Assembly (NCBI GenBank): GCA_024697065.1
Contig: JAILGE010000008.1
Coordinates: forward strand, 124,001 to 188,000
DNA length: 64,000 nt
Source: Lachnospiraceae bacterium
GTDB lineage: Bacteria; Bacillota; Clostridia; Lachnospirales; Lachnospiraceae
Direction: 5' to 3'
Part shown: piece by piece, positions 25,697 through 33,621 of the stretch
Numbering within the stretch: the stretch's first letter is position 1
How the letters are laid out: every line of letters starts with the position of its first letter
Position numbers and translations under genes: made by a program
Notes under the pieces: generated by a model
Told to the model about the DNA's origin: nothing
Databases searched by the model: none
Seen by the model: the letters and a program-made list of their open reading frames with translations, nothing else

Positions 25697-26120
25697 ATTC
25701 TTCAATGCCTTTCCTGATAAGATCAAGTGCTCTCGCACATTCTCCGTTTAAATAGAGATATCCCATCAGTGCTTCAAATCCCGTTGCTCTCCTGTATTCG
25801 GCAGGATCCGCATTCTTGGGTATGGTATGAGATTTAGCATTGCGGCCTCTCTTATAGACCGCAAGCTCTGCTTCCGTGAGCATCCCCTCTTCTTCATAGA
25901 AATTCACCATCGCAGCCTGAGCCCCCGCTCTTACGAGCCGTGTCACAGTTTTATGGAGTTTCTCCACCTGGGTATTTCCCTGCTCAACTGCCATAGTGCG
26001 CACCACCATCTCATAGAACGCATCCCCTATATAGGCAAGAACCAGCGGACTGTATTGCGCAGCCGGTATCCCCTCGGTGCTTCTCACGGAATTCATTGCA
26101 TCATTCAGATCCTGTGCCAC
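25683..26120 (-). CDS. mrnC: Mini-ribonuclease III
   Basis: A 145-residue RNase III catalytic domain without the double-stranded RNA-binding domain. It matures the ends of 23S rRNA in Firmicutes. Motifs YSPLVLAYIGDAFYEMVVR and the C-terminal YRRATGFEALMGYLYLNGE carry the expected catalytic acidic residues. The start overlaps the cysS 3' end by 16 bases and the stop overlaps rlmB. This tight packing is the conserved cysS-mrnC-rlmB block. Confidence 0.96.
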   Translation of the reverse strand: MAQDLNDAMNSVRSTEGIPAAQYSPLVLAYIGDAFYEMVVRTMAVEQGNTQVEKLHKTVTRLVRAGAQAAMVNFYEEEGMLTEAELAVYKRGRNAKSHTIPKNADPAEYRRATGFEALMGYLYLNGECARALDLIRKGIEEYERK

Positions 26121-27541
26121 TTTACGCCCTCACGTGTATCTTCGATCGCGATTCCCTTTTCAAGAAGTTCCGCACGGATGGCATCGGCTTTTGCAAAATC
26201 CTTAGCCTTCTTCGCAGCCTTTCTTTCTTCTATCTTTTCCGTAACAAATCTTACAGTCTCTTCATCAGCATCGGGATCACCGTTTGCCCCGGCGCTGTTC
26301 TTTGCTCTTAATTCCTCTGCTCTCTTTAAGAGATCCAGTGAAAGTACCTCGTCAAAGCTTCCGATGAGCGCTTTCCTGGTGGCATCATTTGTATCAGCTT
26401 TGAGCACATCATATACGATCGTAATACCCATGGAAGTATTGATATCGTTGGTGATGGCTTCGGTAAATCTCTTCCTGTATTCTTCGAATACGGCATCGTC
26501 AACCTCACCGTCATCTTTAAGCTGGGCGATCCTCTTTATCAGCTTATCAAAGCTTACGGTCATGTTGTCCATAACCTCGTATGAAAATTCAAGAGGCTTG
26601 CGGTAATGAGACTGTAAGCAGAAGAATCTGTATACTATCGGGTCGTATCCTTTTTCTTTTAACAGATCTACGGTAATGAACTCTCCCTTGGACTTACTCA
26701 TCTTGCCGTTCCTGTCTACAAGGTGATGAACATGGAACCAGTATTTGCACCACTGATGTCCGAGGTATGCTTCACTCTGCGCTATCTCATTGGTGTGGTG
26801 AGGGAAGATGTTATCCACTCCGCCGCAATGGATATCAAGCGTCTCGCCGAGATGCTTGATGGCGATGCATGAGCATTCGATATGCCAGCCGGGATAACCG
26901 TATCCCCACGGGCTCTCCCACTTAAGTTCCTGATCGTCGAACTTTGACTTTGTAAACCATAATACGAAGTCACTCTTATTTCTCTTATTCGTATCCTCGT
27001 CAACATCGTCACGAACACCGACCATCAGGTCTTCCTCGTTAACTCCGCCGCCGAGTACATAATAATTATCAAGCTTCGAGGTATCAAAATAAACATTTTC
27101 TCCTGCCTGATATGCATATCCCTTCTCGAGGAGGATCTCTATCATGTGGATAAATTCATCTATGCAATGAGTGGCAGGTTCTACCACATCCGGCATAGCG
27201 ATATTAAGCTTTGAGAAATCATCGAAGAATGCCTTGGTGTAAAAATCTGCGATCTCGAGAACCGTCTTGTGCTCACGCTTCGCACCCTTAAGCATCTTGT
27301 CTTCACCTGTATCCGCATCACTGGAAAGATGTCCCACATCCGTGATGTTCATTACGCGCTTTACGTCAAAGCCCGCATATTTCAAAGTCTTGATAAGCGC
27401 ATCTTCACAGATGTAGCTTCTCAGATTACCTATATGCGCATAATGATAAACGGTAGGCCCGCAGGTATAGATCTTAACCTTCCCGGGAACCTCAGGAACA
27501 AATTCTTCAACTCTTTTGGTCTTTGTATTGTAAAGTCTCAT
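26105..27541 (-). CDS. cysS: Cysteinyl-tRNA synthetase
   Basis: Class I aminoacyl-tRNA synthetase that charges tRNA-Cys. The HIGH-type motif is in CGPTVYHYAHIGNLRS, where the first Cys is a zinc ligand. Other zinc ligands lie around WHIECSCIA, and the KMSKS loop is KMSKSKG. The C-terminal helical DALR-type region follows. I placed the start at MRLYNTK (27541) because AAGGAG lies nine bases before it, giving 478 residues; an ATG nine bases earlier overlaps that ribosome site. A sigma-A promoter is visible just upstream. Confidence 0.97.
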   Translation of the reverse strand: MRLYNTKTKRVEEFVPEVPGKVKIYTCGPTVYHYAHIGNLRSYICEDALIKTLKYAGFDVKRVMNITDVGHLSSDADTGEDKMLKGAKREHKTVLEIADFYTKAFFDDFSKLNIAMPDVVEPATHCIDEFIHMIEILLEKGYAYQAGENVYFDTSKLDNYYVLGGGVNEEDLMVGVRDDVDEDTNKRNKSDFVLWFTKSKFDDQELKWESPWGYGYPGWHIECSCIAIKHLGETLDIHCGGVDNIFPHHTNEIAQSEAYLGHQWCKYWFHVHHLVDRNGKMSKSKGEFITVDLLKEKGYDPIVYRFFCLQSHYRKPLEFSYEVMDNMTVSFDKLIKRIAQLKDDGEVDDAVFEEYRKRFTEAITNDINTSMGITIVYDVLKADTNDATRKALIGSFDEVLSLDLLKRAEELRAKNSAGANGDPDADEETVRFVTEKIEERKAAKKAKDFAKADAIRAELLEKGIAIEDTREGVKWHRI

Positions 27542-27561
27542 AGCAATCATCTCCTTGCAGC

Positions 27562-27591
27562 ATTATAATCATGCTTTTTTATCATATACAA
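27562..27591 (-). promoter_or_regulatory. Putative sigma-A promoter of cysS
   Basis: Minus strand TTGTAT, 18 bases, TATAAT, about 20 bases before the chosen cysS ATG, with AAGGAG in the short leader. Confidence 0.55.
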
Positions 27592-27647
27592 TTCTATCAT
27601 GTTTTGTACTATCTTCTTACTGAAGACCGCATTTTGCAAGTTTTTCT

Positions 27648-28439
27648 TTACAGGATTATCTTCCCTGCGGTTTTATCGGACTTTTTTGACTTATCCTTTT
27701 TTTCCTTCTTTTCTTTTTTTACTTTTTTGTCCTTCTTATCTTTTTTTTCTTTCTTTTCTTTTTTCTTTTTTACGGCTCCGCCTTCTGCTTCGTTTTTCTG
27801 CTTAAGTTCCATAACGGATCTCATGGCAGGACACATGCTTCCTCCTGCTCCCGCACAGGGCGATCCCGATCCGCAGCCTCCCGCAGCCACCGGTGCTCCT
27901 TCTTCATCTTCGGAGGAAGATGCGATAGACACACCTCTTTCCGTCACATCAACCGACACGGCTTCCGAAACGGAAGTCAGGAGACAGACAGCATCCGCTG
28001 CGATTCCCTCTTCCCTGCCGGTAAATCCAAGATGTTCCTCGGTGGTAGCTTTCACATTTACCTGTCCGATAGAAAGCCCCAGCGCATTGGCTATATTAAG
28101 TCTCATGTCCTCAATGTAGGGAGCGAGCTTCGGTCTCTGCGCACGTATCGTGGAATCGATATTCTCAATGATAAAGCCGTTTTCTCTCAACAGAGTCCCT
28201 ACCATCTCCAGCATCATAATGCTGGAAGCTCCCTTCCACTTTGGATCAGTATCGGGAAAATGCTTCCCTATATCTCCAAGTGCAGCTGCTCCGAGTAATG
28301 CATCCATCACTGCATGAATAAGGACATCCGCATCCGAATGTCCTACAAGCCCCTTCTTGTAAGGTATATCCACGCCACCTATTATCAATTTTCTCCCTTC
28401 ACCCATACGGTGAACATCATATCCGCTGCCGATCCTCAT
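27648..28439 (-). CDS. ispF: 2-C-methyl-D-erythritol 2,4-cyclodiphosphate synthase with long Cys/Gly- and Lys-rich C-terminal tail
   Basis: Residues 1 to about 158 are a complete IspF, which forms MEcPP in the non-mevalonate isoprenoid pathway. Metal ligands are in GYDVHRM, the [18 protein letters not shown] block is intact, and the C-terminal [24 protein letters not shown] is canonical. Normal IspF ends here. This one continues for about 100 residues: an acidic/Ser stretch, a Gly/Cys segment with three cysteines ([17 protein letters not shown]), then about 45 residues almost wholly Lys, Glu and Asp. The extension stays in frame with a normal stop. Its function is unknown. It follows the acidic hypothetical gene by 23 bases. 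Confidence 0.93.
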   Translation of the reverse strand: MRIGSGYDVHRMGEGRKLIIGGVDIPYKKGLVGHSDADVLIHAVMDALLGAAALGDIGKHFPDTDPKWKGASSIMMLEMVGTLLRENGFIIENIDSTIRAQRPKLAPYIEDMRLNIANALGLSIGQVNVKATTEEHLGFTGREEGIAADAVCLLTSVSEAVSVDVTERGVSIASSSEDEEGAPVAAGGCGSGSPCAGAGGSMCPAMRSVMELKQKNEAEGGAVKKKKEKKEKKDKKDKKVKKEKKEKKDKSKKSDKTAGKIIL

Positions 28440-28462
28440 TTATAAATCCTCCGTGTTGATGA

Positions 28463-29245
28463 TCAGTTAATATCCCGGCTTCTCCTTAATATCCTGCCGG
28501 TATTTACGCCGTCAAGCTTAACTATCCTGCCGGTCTTGTCATAATATGTAAGAAGCGCATCTTTTGATGCTTCTTTTTCTTTTTCAATTTGCCGTATTTT
28601 CTTTGTATCCTTTTCAGGCGGCCCCACATGTATCATTATCTTGCCGTTATGATTTGATACGGTATAACGCCTGCTGTCCGGTTCCTCATCGGAATATGCC
28701 GCAAGTTCTTCTTCCACATCTTCTTCGGGTAGTTCTTCTTCCTCTTGCGCTTCTTCAAGAGCTTCCGGATACTCCGAAGTCTCATCATCGATATACGCAG
28801 ACATCTCTTCCGTGATATCCTCTGCTGATGCACTCTCCCTTGGTAAATCAAAGAGTTCTGAAAGATCCTGGCTTGCTGCTTCACGGTTATTTTTCTTTAC
28901 CGCATCTTCATCATCACCGTACCATATCACATTCATGAATCTGCGGAAAAGATTCTTTATAGCAGCGACAGCCTTTGTTAAGATCCCTTCTTCGTTTTTT
29001 TCTGCCTCTTCCCTGACAGGCCGCCTCTTTTCTGAGGCATGGGATGCTTCATAGGAATCTCTGTTTTTTGACCGTTTGCTGCTGCCGGAGTCCTTGGGCT
29101 TTTGATCACTTCGCTCCCATACGACACCGTTTTCATCGTAATCAAGTAAAAAAGCCGGCGTCTCCTCATTTACCTGCTTCGACCTCTTCCTGCTGTCGGA
29201 ATAGGTGCCCGTGTAAAATTGGTTGTTGTCGACTTTTTTTATCAT
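28463..29245 (-). CDS. Highly charged low-complexity protein of unknown function
   Basis: A 260-residue protein I do not recognise. The N-terminus (MIKKVDNNQFYTGTYSD) leads into a basic/Ser-rich region with SKRSKNRDSYEASH. A short amphipathic or hydrophobic patch follows (ILTKAVAAIKNLFRRFMNVIWYG, about 88-110) that could touch membrane. Then comes a strongly acidic stretch (about 135-190, for example EEAQEEEELPEEDVEEEL), and a conserved-looking folded end (YTVSNHNGKIMIHVGPPEKD to GVNTGRILRRSRDIN). No signal peptide or full membrane helix is seen. It lies between the zinc-ribbon repeat gene and ispF on one apparent transcript. Confidence 0.72.
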   Translation of the reverse strand: MIKKVDNNQFYTGTYSDSRKRSKQVNEETPAFLLDYDENGVVWERSDQKPKDSGSSKRSKNRDSYEASHASEKRRPVREEAEKNEEGILTKAVAAIKNLFRRFMNVIWYGDDEDAVKKNNREAASQDLSELFDLPRESASAEDITEEMSAYIDDETSEYPEALEEAQEEEELPEEDVEEELAAYSDEEPDSRRYTVSNHNGKIMIHVGPPEKDTKKIRQIEKEKEASKDALLTYYDKTGRIVKLDGVNTGRILRRSRDIN

Positions 29246-29272
29246 TATGTTTCGGGAAAACAGCAGATAATA

Positions 29273-31153
29273 TTACTGCTGCCCGCCTCCGCTTAACATC
29301 GGATTACCGCGATTTAAGCTTGCCGCATCATGTGAAAGTCCGTTTGACATAGTCACATTTGATGTGGGCGGTACCTGTCCGCTGTATATGGGAGATGCAG
29401 CTGCTGTGCCGAAAGATTCGGCTGATGCATATCCCTGCGCAAAATCAACCACACTCTTGGGATGTGAAACATTACCCGGCTGCTGTATCTGCTGCTCATA
29501 TGATGTAGGCTGATACTGCGGCTGTGCCTCTTCGTAAGCCGGAGCTGCAGGCGCACTTCCGTATAAAGGTGAAGGAGCAGGTGCTGCAGGGGCGCTTCCG
29601 TATAAAGGCGAAGGAGAAGGTGCTGCTGCAGGCGCGCTTCCGTATAAAGGTGAAGGTGAAGGTGCTGCTGCAGGGGCACTTCCGTAATATCCTGTTGCCG
29701 GCGCCTGAGCGGGTGCTGCCTCTCCGTATAAACCTGCCGAAGCAGATGAAGACTGATTATACTGAGGTGCTGCAAGCTGCTGACCCTGAGCCGCTGCATT
29801 CTGCGCATTCAGAGCAGCTCTTATCGCTCTCTGCTCCGCAAGATGCTTACGCTGCTCATCTCCGCCCGCACCGATCTTGTATTTGAATTTACTTCTGAAC
29901 ATATTTGAATCATCGGGATCGCCGTAATCAAATGACATATCACCGATATTTGAAAGAGCTCCGCCGGCATTTACGCTGACACCGGTCTTGATATTGGTCT
30001 CTTCCTTTCTGAGATTGGGAGACTCGAATACGAATCCGCTCTCGATAGCTTTATGTGTCTCTTCTCTTCTGATCTTGTCCATGATGCCTGTACTGCCTGC
30101 AGAAGACAATGCTCCTGCTCCGGGCTTTACGCTGGTAAGATTGAGAAGCTCCGACTCAAAGATCGGGCCGCCTGCCGAAGGATCTGCAGCCTGTAAGAGA
30201 CTGAATGAAGGATCTTCGGGCTGGTCCATAAACGAGGAACCGGCAGGTGCTGATCCAAGATGCGCTGCAACATGCTGTGTGTTCTCTCCGCCCACAACTC
30301 CGGATCCGCCGCCAAGTCCGTTAAAGTGTGCCTGAACGGGCTGTCCGCCTCCTGCCGGCCGGGTTCCGTAGATTCCTGCCTCAGGTACTGCAGGTGCTGC
30401 CGCAGGCCGGGTTCCGTAGATTCCTGCCTCAGGTACTGCAGGTGCTGCCGCAGGCTGGGTTCCGTAGATTCCTGCTTCGGGTACCGCAGGTGCTGCCGCA
30501 GGCTGGGTTCCGTAGATTCCTGCTTCGGGTACCGCAGGTGCTGCCGCAGGCTGGGTTCCGTAGATTCCTGCTTCGGGTACTGCAGGTGCTGCTTCATAAG
30601 GAAGCGCTGAAGGTGTACTGCCTATTGAAACGATTTCCTGAGACTGCGCAAAAGAAGCCTGGGCAGGGGCACTTCCGTACTCGGCAGAAGTTGTCTGCGT
30701 AACAGGCTGTACAGTCTGTGTATCCTTATGATAATTGGGATCGTAAGCAGGAGCTGCAGGTGCAACCCGGGGCTTAAGCATGGGTCTTGTATATTCCGGT
30801 GCGGGAGCAGGCTGAGGAGCAAAAGAAGATATCACCGGTGTCTCGGGTTGTGAAGGGATAGTTCCGTAAGGCTGTGCGCTTGCATATGAAGGCGCAGCAG
30901 GCTGTGCGGGGATCTGGGATTCCGCAGGTGAGATCTGTGGTTCAACCGGCTTCTTCTTTAAGAAGTCAAGTTCAGGTACCGCTGCAGGCTCGGAATGGGA
31001 ATAAACACTTCCAAGAGAGATGGAGGTATTGATATTACCGCCCTTCTTTTTCATTTCCTTAACATATTTCTTAATATTAAATTTGCATCCGGGACACGAT
31101 TTTGCTGAATCGTCAACTATCCTGTTACAATTGGGGCAGACGATATTTGCCAT
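29273..31153 (-). CDS. Zinc-ribbon protein with Pro/Ala-rich tandem repeats
   Basis: A 626-residue protein. The N-terminus has a zinc ribbon (CPNCNRIV, then CPGCKF, residues 5-22). The rest is mostly disordered sequence rich in Pro, Ala, Gln, Ser and Tyr. It contains five copies of a 16-residue unit (PAVPEAGIYGT plus linker) and four copies of a 13-14 residue unit built on YGSAPAA. A less repetitive middle (about 310-450) includes LRKEETNIKTGVSVNAGG and FKYKIGAGGDEQRKHLAEQRAIRAAL. No membrane helix or signal peptide is seen, so it is probably cytoplasmic. Function is unknown. GGAGGAG six bases before the ATG and a promoter at 31199-31227 support the start. Confidence 0.8.
   Translation of the reverse strand: MANIVCPNCNRIVDDSAKSCPGCKFNIKKYVKEMKKKGGNINTSISLGSVYSHSEPAAVPELDFLKKKPVEPQISPAESQIPAQPAAPSYASAQPYGTIPSQPETPVISSFAPQPAPAPEYTRPMLKPRVAPAAPAYDPNYHKDTQTVQPVTQTTSAEYGSAPAQASFAQSQEIVSIGSTPSALPYEAAPAVPEAGIYGTQPAAAPAVPEAGIYGTQPAAAPAVPEAGIYGTQPAAAPAVPEAGIYGTRPAAAPAVPEAGIYGTRPAGGGQPVQAHFNGLGGGSGVVGGENTQHVAAHLGSAPAGSSFMDQPEDPSFSLLQAADPSAGGPIFESELLNLTSVKPGAGALSSAGSTGIMDKIRREETHKAIESGFVFESPNLRKEETNIKTGVSVNAGGALSNIGDMSFDYGDPDDSNMFRSKFKYKIGAGGDEQRKHLAEQRAIRAALNAQNAAAQGQQLAAPQYNQSSSASAGLYGEAAPAQAPATGYYGSAPAAAPSPSPLYGSAPAAAPSPSPLYGSAPAAPAPSPLYGSAPAAPAYEEAQPQYQPTSYEQQIQQPGNVSHPKSVVDFAQGYASAESFGTAAASPIYSGQVPPTSNVTMSNGLSHDAASLNRGNPMLSGGGQQ
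29546..29693. repeat. Tandem repeat coding YGSAPAA units
   Basis: The block cttccgtataaagg recurs at 29556, 29595 and 29637, with a diverged copy at 29679, at 39-42 base spacing. It lies inside the zinc-ribbon protein gene and stays in frame. Confidence 0.85.
30357..30596. repeat. Five-copy 48-base tandem repeat within the zinc-ribbon protein gene
   Basis: The block ttccgtagattcctgc recurs exactly every 48 bases (near 30363, 30411, 30459, 30507 and 30555). Each copy encodes 16 residues containing PAVPEAGIYGT. Copies differ by a few silent or near-silent bases, suggesting recent expansion. Confidence 0.92.
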
Positions 31154-31198
31154 GGAATGCTCCTCCTCATAATAATGATCTTAAAAACTATCTAACAT

Positions 31199-31227
31199 AG
31201 TATAAATGACTGAGTTCAAATAATCAA
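31199..31227 (-). promoter_or_regulatory. Putative promoter of the zinc-ribbon repeat gene
   Basis: Minus strand TTGATT, 17 bases, TATACT, about 45 bases before the ATG at 31153. Confidence 0.6.
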
Positions 31228-31268
31228 TGATTAAATCACCGTCAAATTTAATAAACTGAAATTTTTCA

Positions 31269-31297
31269 TTGACAAGCTTAACGTCATTAAGTATAAT
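31269..31297 (+). promoter_or_regulatory. Perfect consensus promoter of tRNA-Met
   Basis: Plus strand TTGACA, 17 bases, TATAAT, all 12 consensus bases present, ending 27 bases before the tRNA. Confidence 0.9.
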
Positions 31298-31324
31298 GAC
31301 ATTCGTTCGGTTCAAAGCCGATGT

Positions 31325-31398
31325 GGCGAGATAGCTCAGTTGGCTAGAGCACGCGGTTCATACCCGCGGTGTCGAGGGTTCGAATCCCCCTCTCGCTA
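31325..31398 (+). tRNA. tRNA-Met (CAT), probably elongator
   Basis: A 74-base cloverleaf. The acceptor ggcgaga pairs with tctcgct, with a G-U at the first pair. The D arm is gctc...gagc and the anticodon stem is cgcgg/ccgcg with loop ttcatac. The T arm carries ggttcgaat and CCA is not encoded. Because the first base pair is not the unpaired C-A of initiators, this is read as elongator Met; tRNA-Ile2 with modified CAT cannot be excluded by sequence alone. A perfect sigma-A promoter precedes it and a terminator follows. Confidence 0.95.
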
Positions 31399-31404
31399 TA
31401 AAGC

Positions 31405-31437
31405 AAAAAAAGAATCCTCAATGAGGATTCTTTTTTT
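31405..31437. terminator. Bidirectional terminator between tRNA-Met and the DUF6465-like gene
   Basis: A 15-pair perfect stem with loop aat. Seven A on the left and seven T on the right give a T-run on both strands, so it serves the tRNA and the argS/DUF6465-like transcript. Confidence 0.92.
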
Positions 31438-31460
31438 ATGTTCTTTACGGCTTTCCTTTT

Positions 31461-31655
31461 TCAGAGTTCTACATCACCGCATACCTTGTCTGCAGCGGCG
31501 GTATAATATGCCTTCCCGTCTTCCGGTTTGATATAGATCTTTATATCCTTTGTGTCGGCATTTCCGTTCTTCTTCACAGCCTTCTTTGCTTTATCGACGA
31601 TCTTTGCGAAATCATACTGCCTGCCGTCATATTCAAGATAAACATTTGTCTTCAT
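31461..31655 (-). CDS. Small DUF6465-like protein
   Basis: A 64-residue protein, rich in Lys and Tyr (MKTNVYLEYDGRQYDF, then IYIKPEDGKAYYTA). It resembles the DUF6465-type small proteins found in Lachnospiraceae, whose function is unknown. It starts 34 bases after the argS stop, so it probably shares that transcript, and its 3' end faces the bidirectional terminator at 31405-31437. No membrane segment or signal is seen. Confidence 0.75.
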   Translation of the reverse strand: MKTNVYLEYDGRQYDFAKIVDKAKKAVKKNGNADTKDIKIYIKPEDGKAYYTAAADKVCGDVEL

Positions 31656-31688
31656 CTTTCCCTCCTCTATATGCTTTATTGTCTGTCA

Positions 31689-33464
31689 TTACATACGCTC
31701 AGGTGATTTAAATCCCAGCAGATCTATACAGGTCTCGAATACCGAAAGCACGCCGGAAAGCATGCTTATATAGGATTTCTTCTTTTCCTCATCCTCTTCC
31801 GCAAGAATCTTTACTTCGTGATAGAAGGAATTGAAATCATTTGCAAGCTTGTAAACAAAAGCGCAAACCTTGTGAGGAGCACGCTCTGCAAATGCTTCAT
31901 CCACCATTTTGGAAAAGCCTGCAACATCAAGCAAAACAGCCTTTCCCGCATCACATGCCTGAACGCATGCGAGCAGATCACCGCTGCTGCAGACCTCCCC
32001 GCCCTGCTCCCTGTATTTCGCAAGGATGGAGCGGATCCTGACCATTGTATAAAGGAGATAAGGACCTGTATCTCCCTCGGATGCCGTAAATCTCTCTGTA
32101 TCGAATATATAATCCTTGGATGCCTGATTTGACAGGTCACCGTATTTAAGTGCGGCAAGAGCAGTGATCTTCGCAGTGGCTCTCGCTTCATCCTCAGGAA
32201 GATCCTTATTCTCGCTGATCTTTACGAACATCTTATCCTCAATCTCTTTTAAGAGATACTCAAGTCTGAGCACGCCTCCGTCCCTTGTCTTGAAAGGCTT
32301 TCCTCCCGGTCCGTTCATCGTTCCGAATCCGATGAATTCAAGGCTGGTATCAGGCTTGGCGATACCGCACTTTCTCGCTGTACGGAATACCTGAACAAAA
32401 TGAAGCTCCTGTCTTTTGTCTACCACGTAAAGAATGGCATCGGGCGTAAAATTCTCCTCACGATATTTAATGGTAGCCAGATCGGTAGTCTCGTAATTTG
32501 CGGCTCCGTCGCTCTTAAGGACGATACAGGGAGGTAATTCCTTCTTGTCTGTCTCTTCCGCGATATCAACAACAAGAGCACCTTCCGAAATATGTGCAAA
32601 CCCGTCAGCCTTCATCTTCTCTACCATAGGCGGGATCATATCGTCCACATCTGATTCACCCATCCAGAGATCAAAGGAAACCTCAAGTTTCTCGTAATTT
32701 CTCTTAAGATCGGCAACGGATACTTTAAGCACCTGCTGCCAGAGAGCACGGTACCCTTTTCTTCCGTCCTGCAATTCCTTGGTGTTTTGCAGCGCTTTTT
32801 TCTTATATTCTTCATCTGTCTTGCATTTTCCGCTTGCGACAGGATAGATTTCTTCAAGTTCGGAGATGGTAAAAGGAGCTTCTTCGGGATAATCCCCTTC
32901 AAAGCTTTCATCGAAATAAACAAGTTCGGGCTTTCTTTCCTTAAGCTCGGTTATGATCTGCCCCATGGGCATTCCCCAGTCACCGAGATGAACATCACCT
33001 ATAACCTTATGTCCCGCATATCTCGCTATACGCTTGATACTCTCACCTATTATCGCAGGGCGCAGATGACCTACGTGAAGCGGCTTTGCAACATTGGGTC
33101 CGCCGTAATCGATAACGATAGTCTGCTGATCCTTGGGATCTTCGATACCGAACTTCCCGGACGCGAACATTTCTTTTGCATAATCCGAGATAAACTGTTC
33201 CGAAATATTGAGATTAAGAAATCCGGGCTTCACCGCCTCGACACTTGAGAATACTTTCGATCCTTCAAGCTGTTTAGCAACATCCTCAGCGATCATGAAA
33301 GGAGCCTTATGATACGCCTTCGCTCCGCTCATGGCACCGTTACACTGGTATTCGCACAGATCAGGTCTGTTGCTGACTCCTACTCTGCCGAGGGCGCGGT
33401 CATATCCGGCCTTTTCGAAAGCAGTCATCATCTCTTCGTTTAAAAGTTCAATAAATTTTTTCAT
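31689..33464 (-). CDS. argS: Arginyl-tRNA synthetase
   Basis: Class I synthetase for tRNA-Arg, 591 residues. The N-terminal Arg-tRNA additional domain (residues 1-110) precedes the catalytic core, whose HIGH-like motif is HVGHLRPAIIGE after GGPNVAKPLHV. Family signatures continue with DWGMPMGQIITEL and YVVDKRQELHFVQVF. The C-terminal DALR anticodon-binding domain follows TGPYLLYTMVRIRSILAK. A separate promoter is visible at 33553-33581. Confidence 0.97.
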   Translation of the reverse strand: MKKFIELLNEEMMTAFEKAGYDRALGRVGVSNRPDLCEYQCNGAMSGAKAYHKAPFMIAEDVAKQLEGSKVFSSVEAVKPGFLNLNISEQFISDYAKEMFASGKFGIEDPKDQQTIVIDYGGPNVAKPLHVGHLRPAIIGESIKRIARYAGHKVIGDVHLGDWGMPMGQIITELKERKPELVYFDESFEGDYPEEAPFTISELEEIYPVASGKCKTDEEYKKKALQNTKELQDGRKGYRALWQQVLKVSVADLKRNYEKLEVSFDLWMGESDVDDMIPPMVEKMKADGFAHISEGALVVDIAEETDKKELPPCIVLKSDGAANYETTDLATIKYREENFTPDAILYVVDKRQELHFVQVFRTARKCGIAKPDTSLEFIGFGTMNGPGGKPFKTRDGGVLRLEYLLKEIEDKMFVKISENKDLPEDEARATAKITALAALKYGDLSNQASKDYIFDTERFTASEGDTGPYLLYTMVRIRSILAKYREQGGEVCSSGDLLACVQACDAGKAVLLDVAGFSKMVDEAFAERAPHKVCAFVYKLANDFNSFYHEVKILAEEDEEKKKSYISMLSGVLSVFETCIDLLGFKSPERM

Positions 33465-33552
33465 TCTTTATACCCTCCGGGAAGACCGATAGTCCATTCG
33501 TCCTCCCCTATATTTTCTTATGATCCGAGCGCAGAAAAAATCCACATTCCGT

Positions 33553-33581
33553 ATGATACATTGATTTTTGATTTCTGTCAC
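33553..33581 (-). promoter_or_regulatory. Putative promoter of argS
   Basis: Minus strand GTGACA, 17 bases, TATCAT, about 90 bases before the argS ATG. No T-box leader is recognised. Confidence 0.5.
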
Positions 33582-33621
33582 CCCGTAAGAGCTTTTTCAA
33601 AAGTACTTCGACTGTATTTCC

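Noticed and set aside
27542-27647. T-box or other riboswitch upstream of cysS; likewise upstream of argS and glyA
   Set aside because: The leaders are short and I find no T-box sequence, specifier stem or conserved riboswitch core.
27571-28119. A Phe/Ser-rich 182-codon plus-strand frame opposite ispF
   Set aside because: It is the complement of the Lys-rich tail (AAA/AAG read as TTT/CTT), with no ribosome site.
30357-30596. Regular repeats considered as a CRISPR array
   Set aside because: The 48-base units are contiguous without unique spacers, lie in a coding frame, and no cas genes are present.
30127-30597. A second repetitive frame on the minus strand (and plus-strand frames) in the 48-base repeat
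   Set aside because: A 48-base period keeps all frames open. The frame with zinc ribbon, promoter and ribosome site is the real one.
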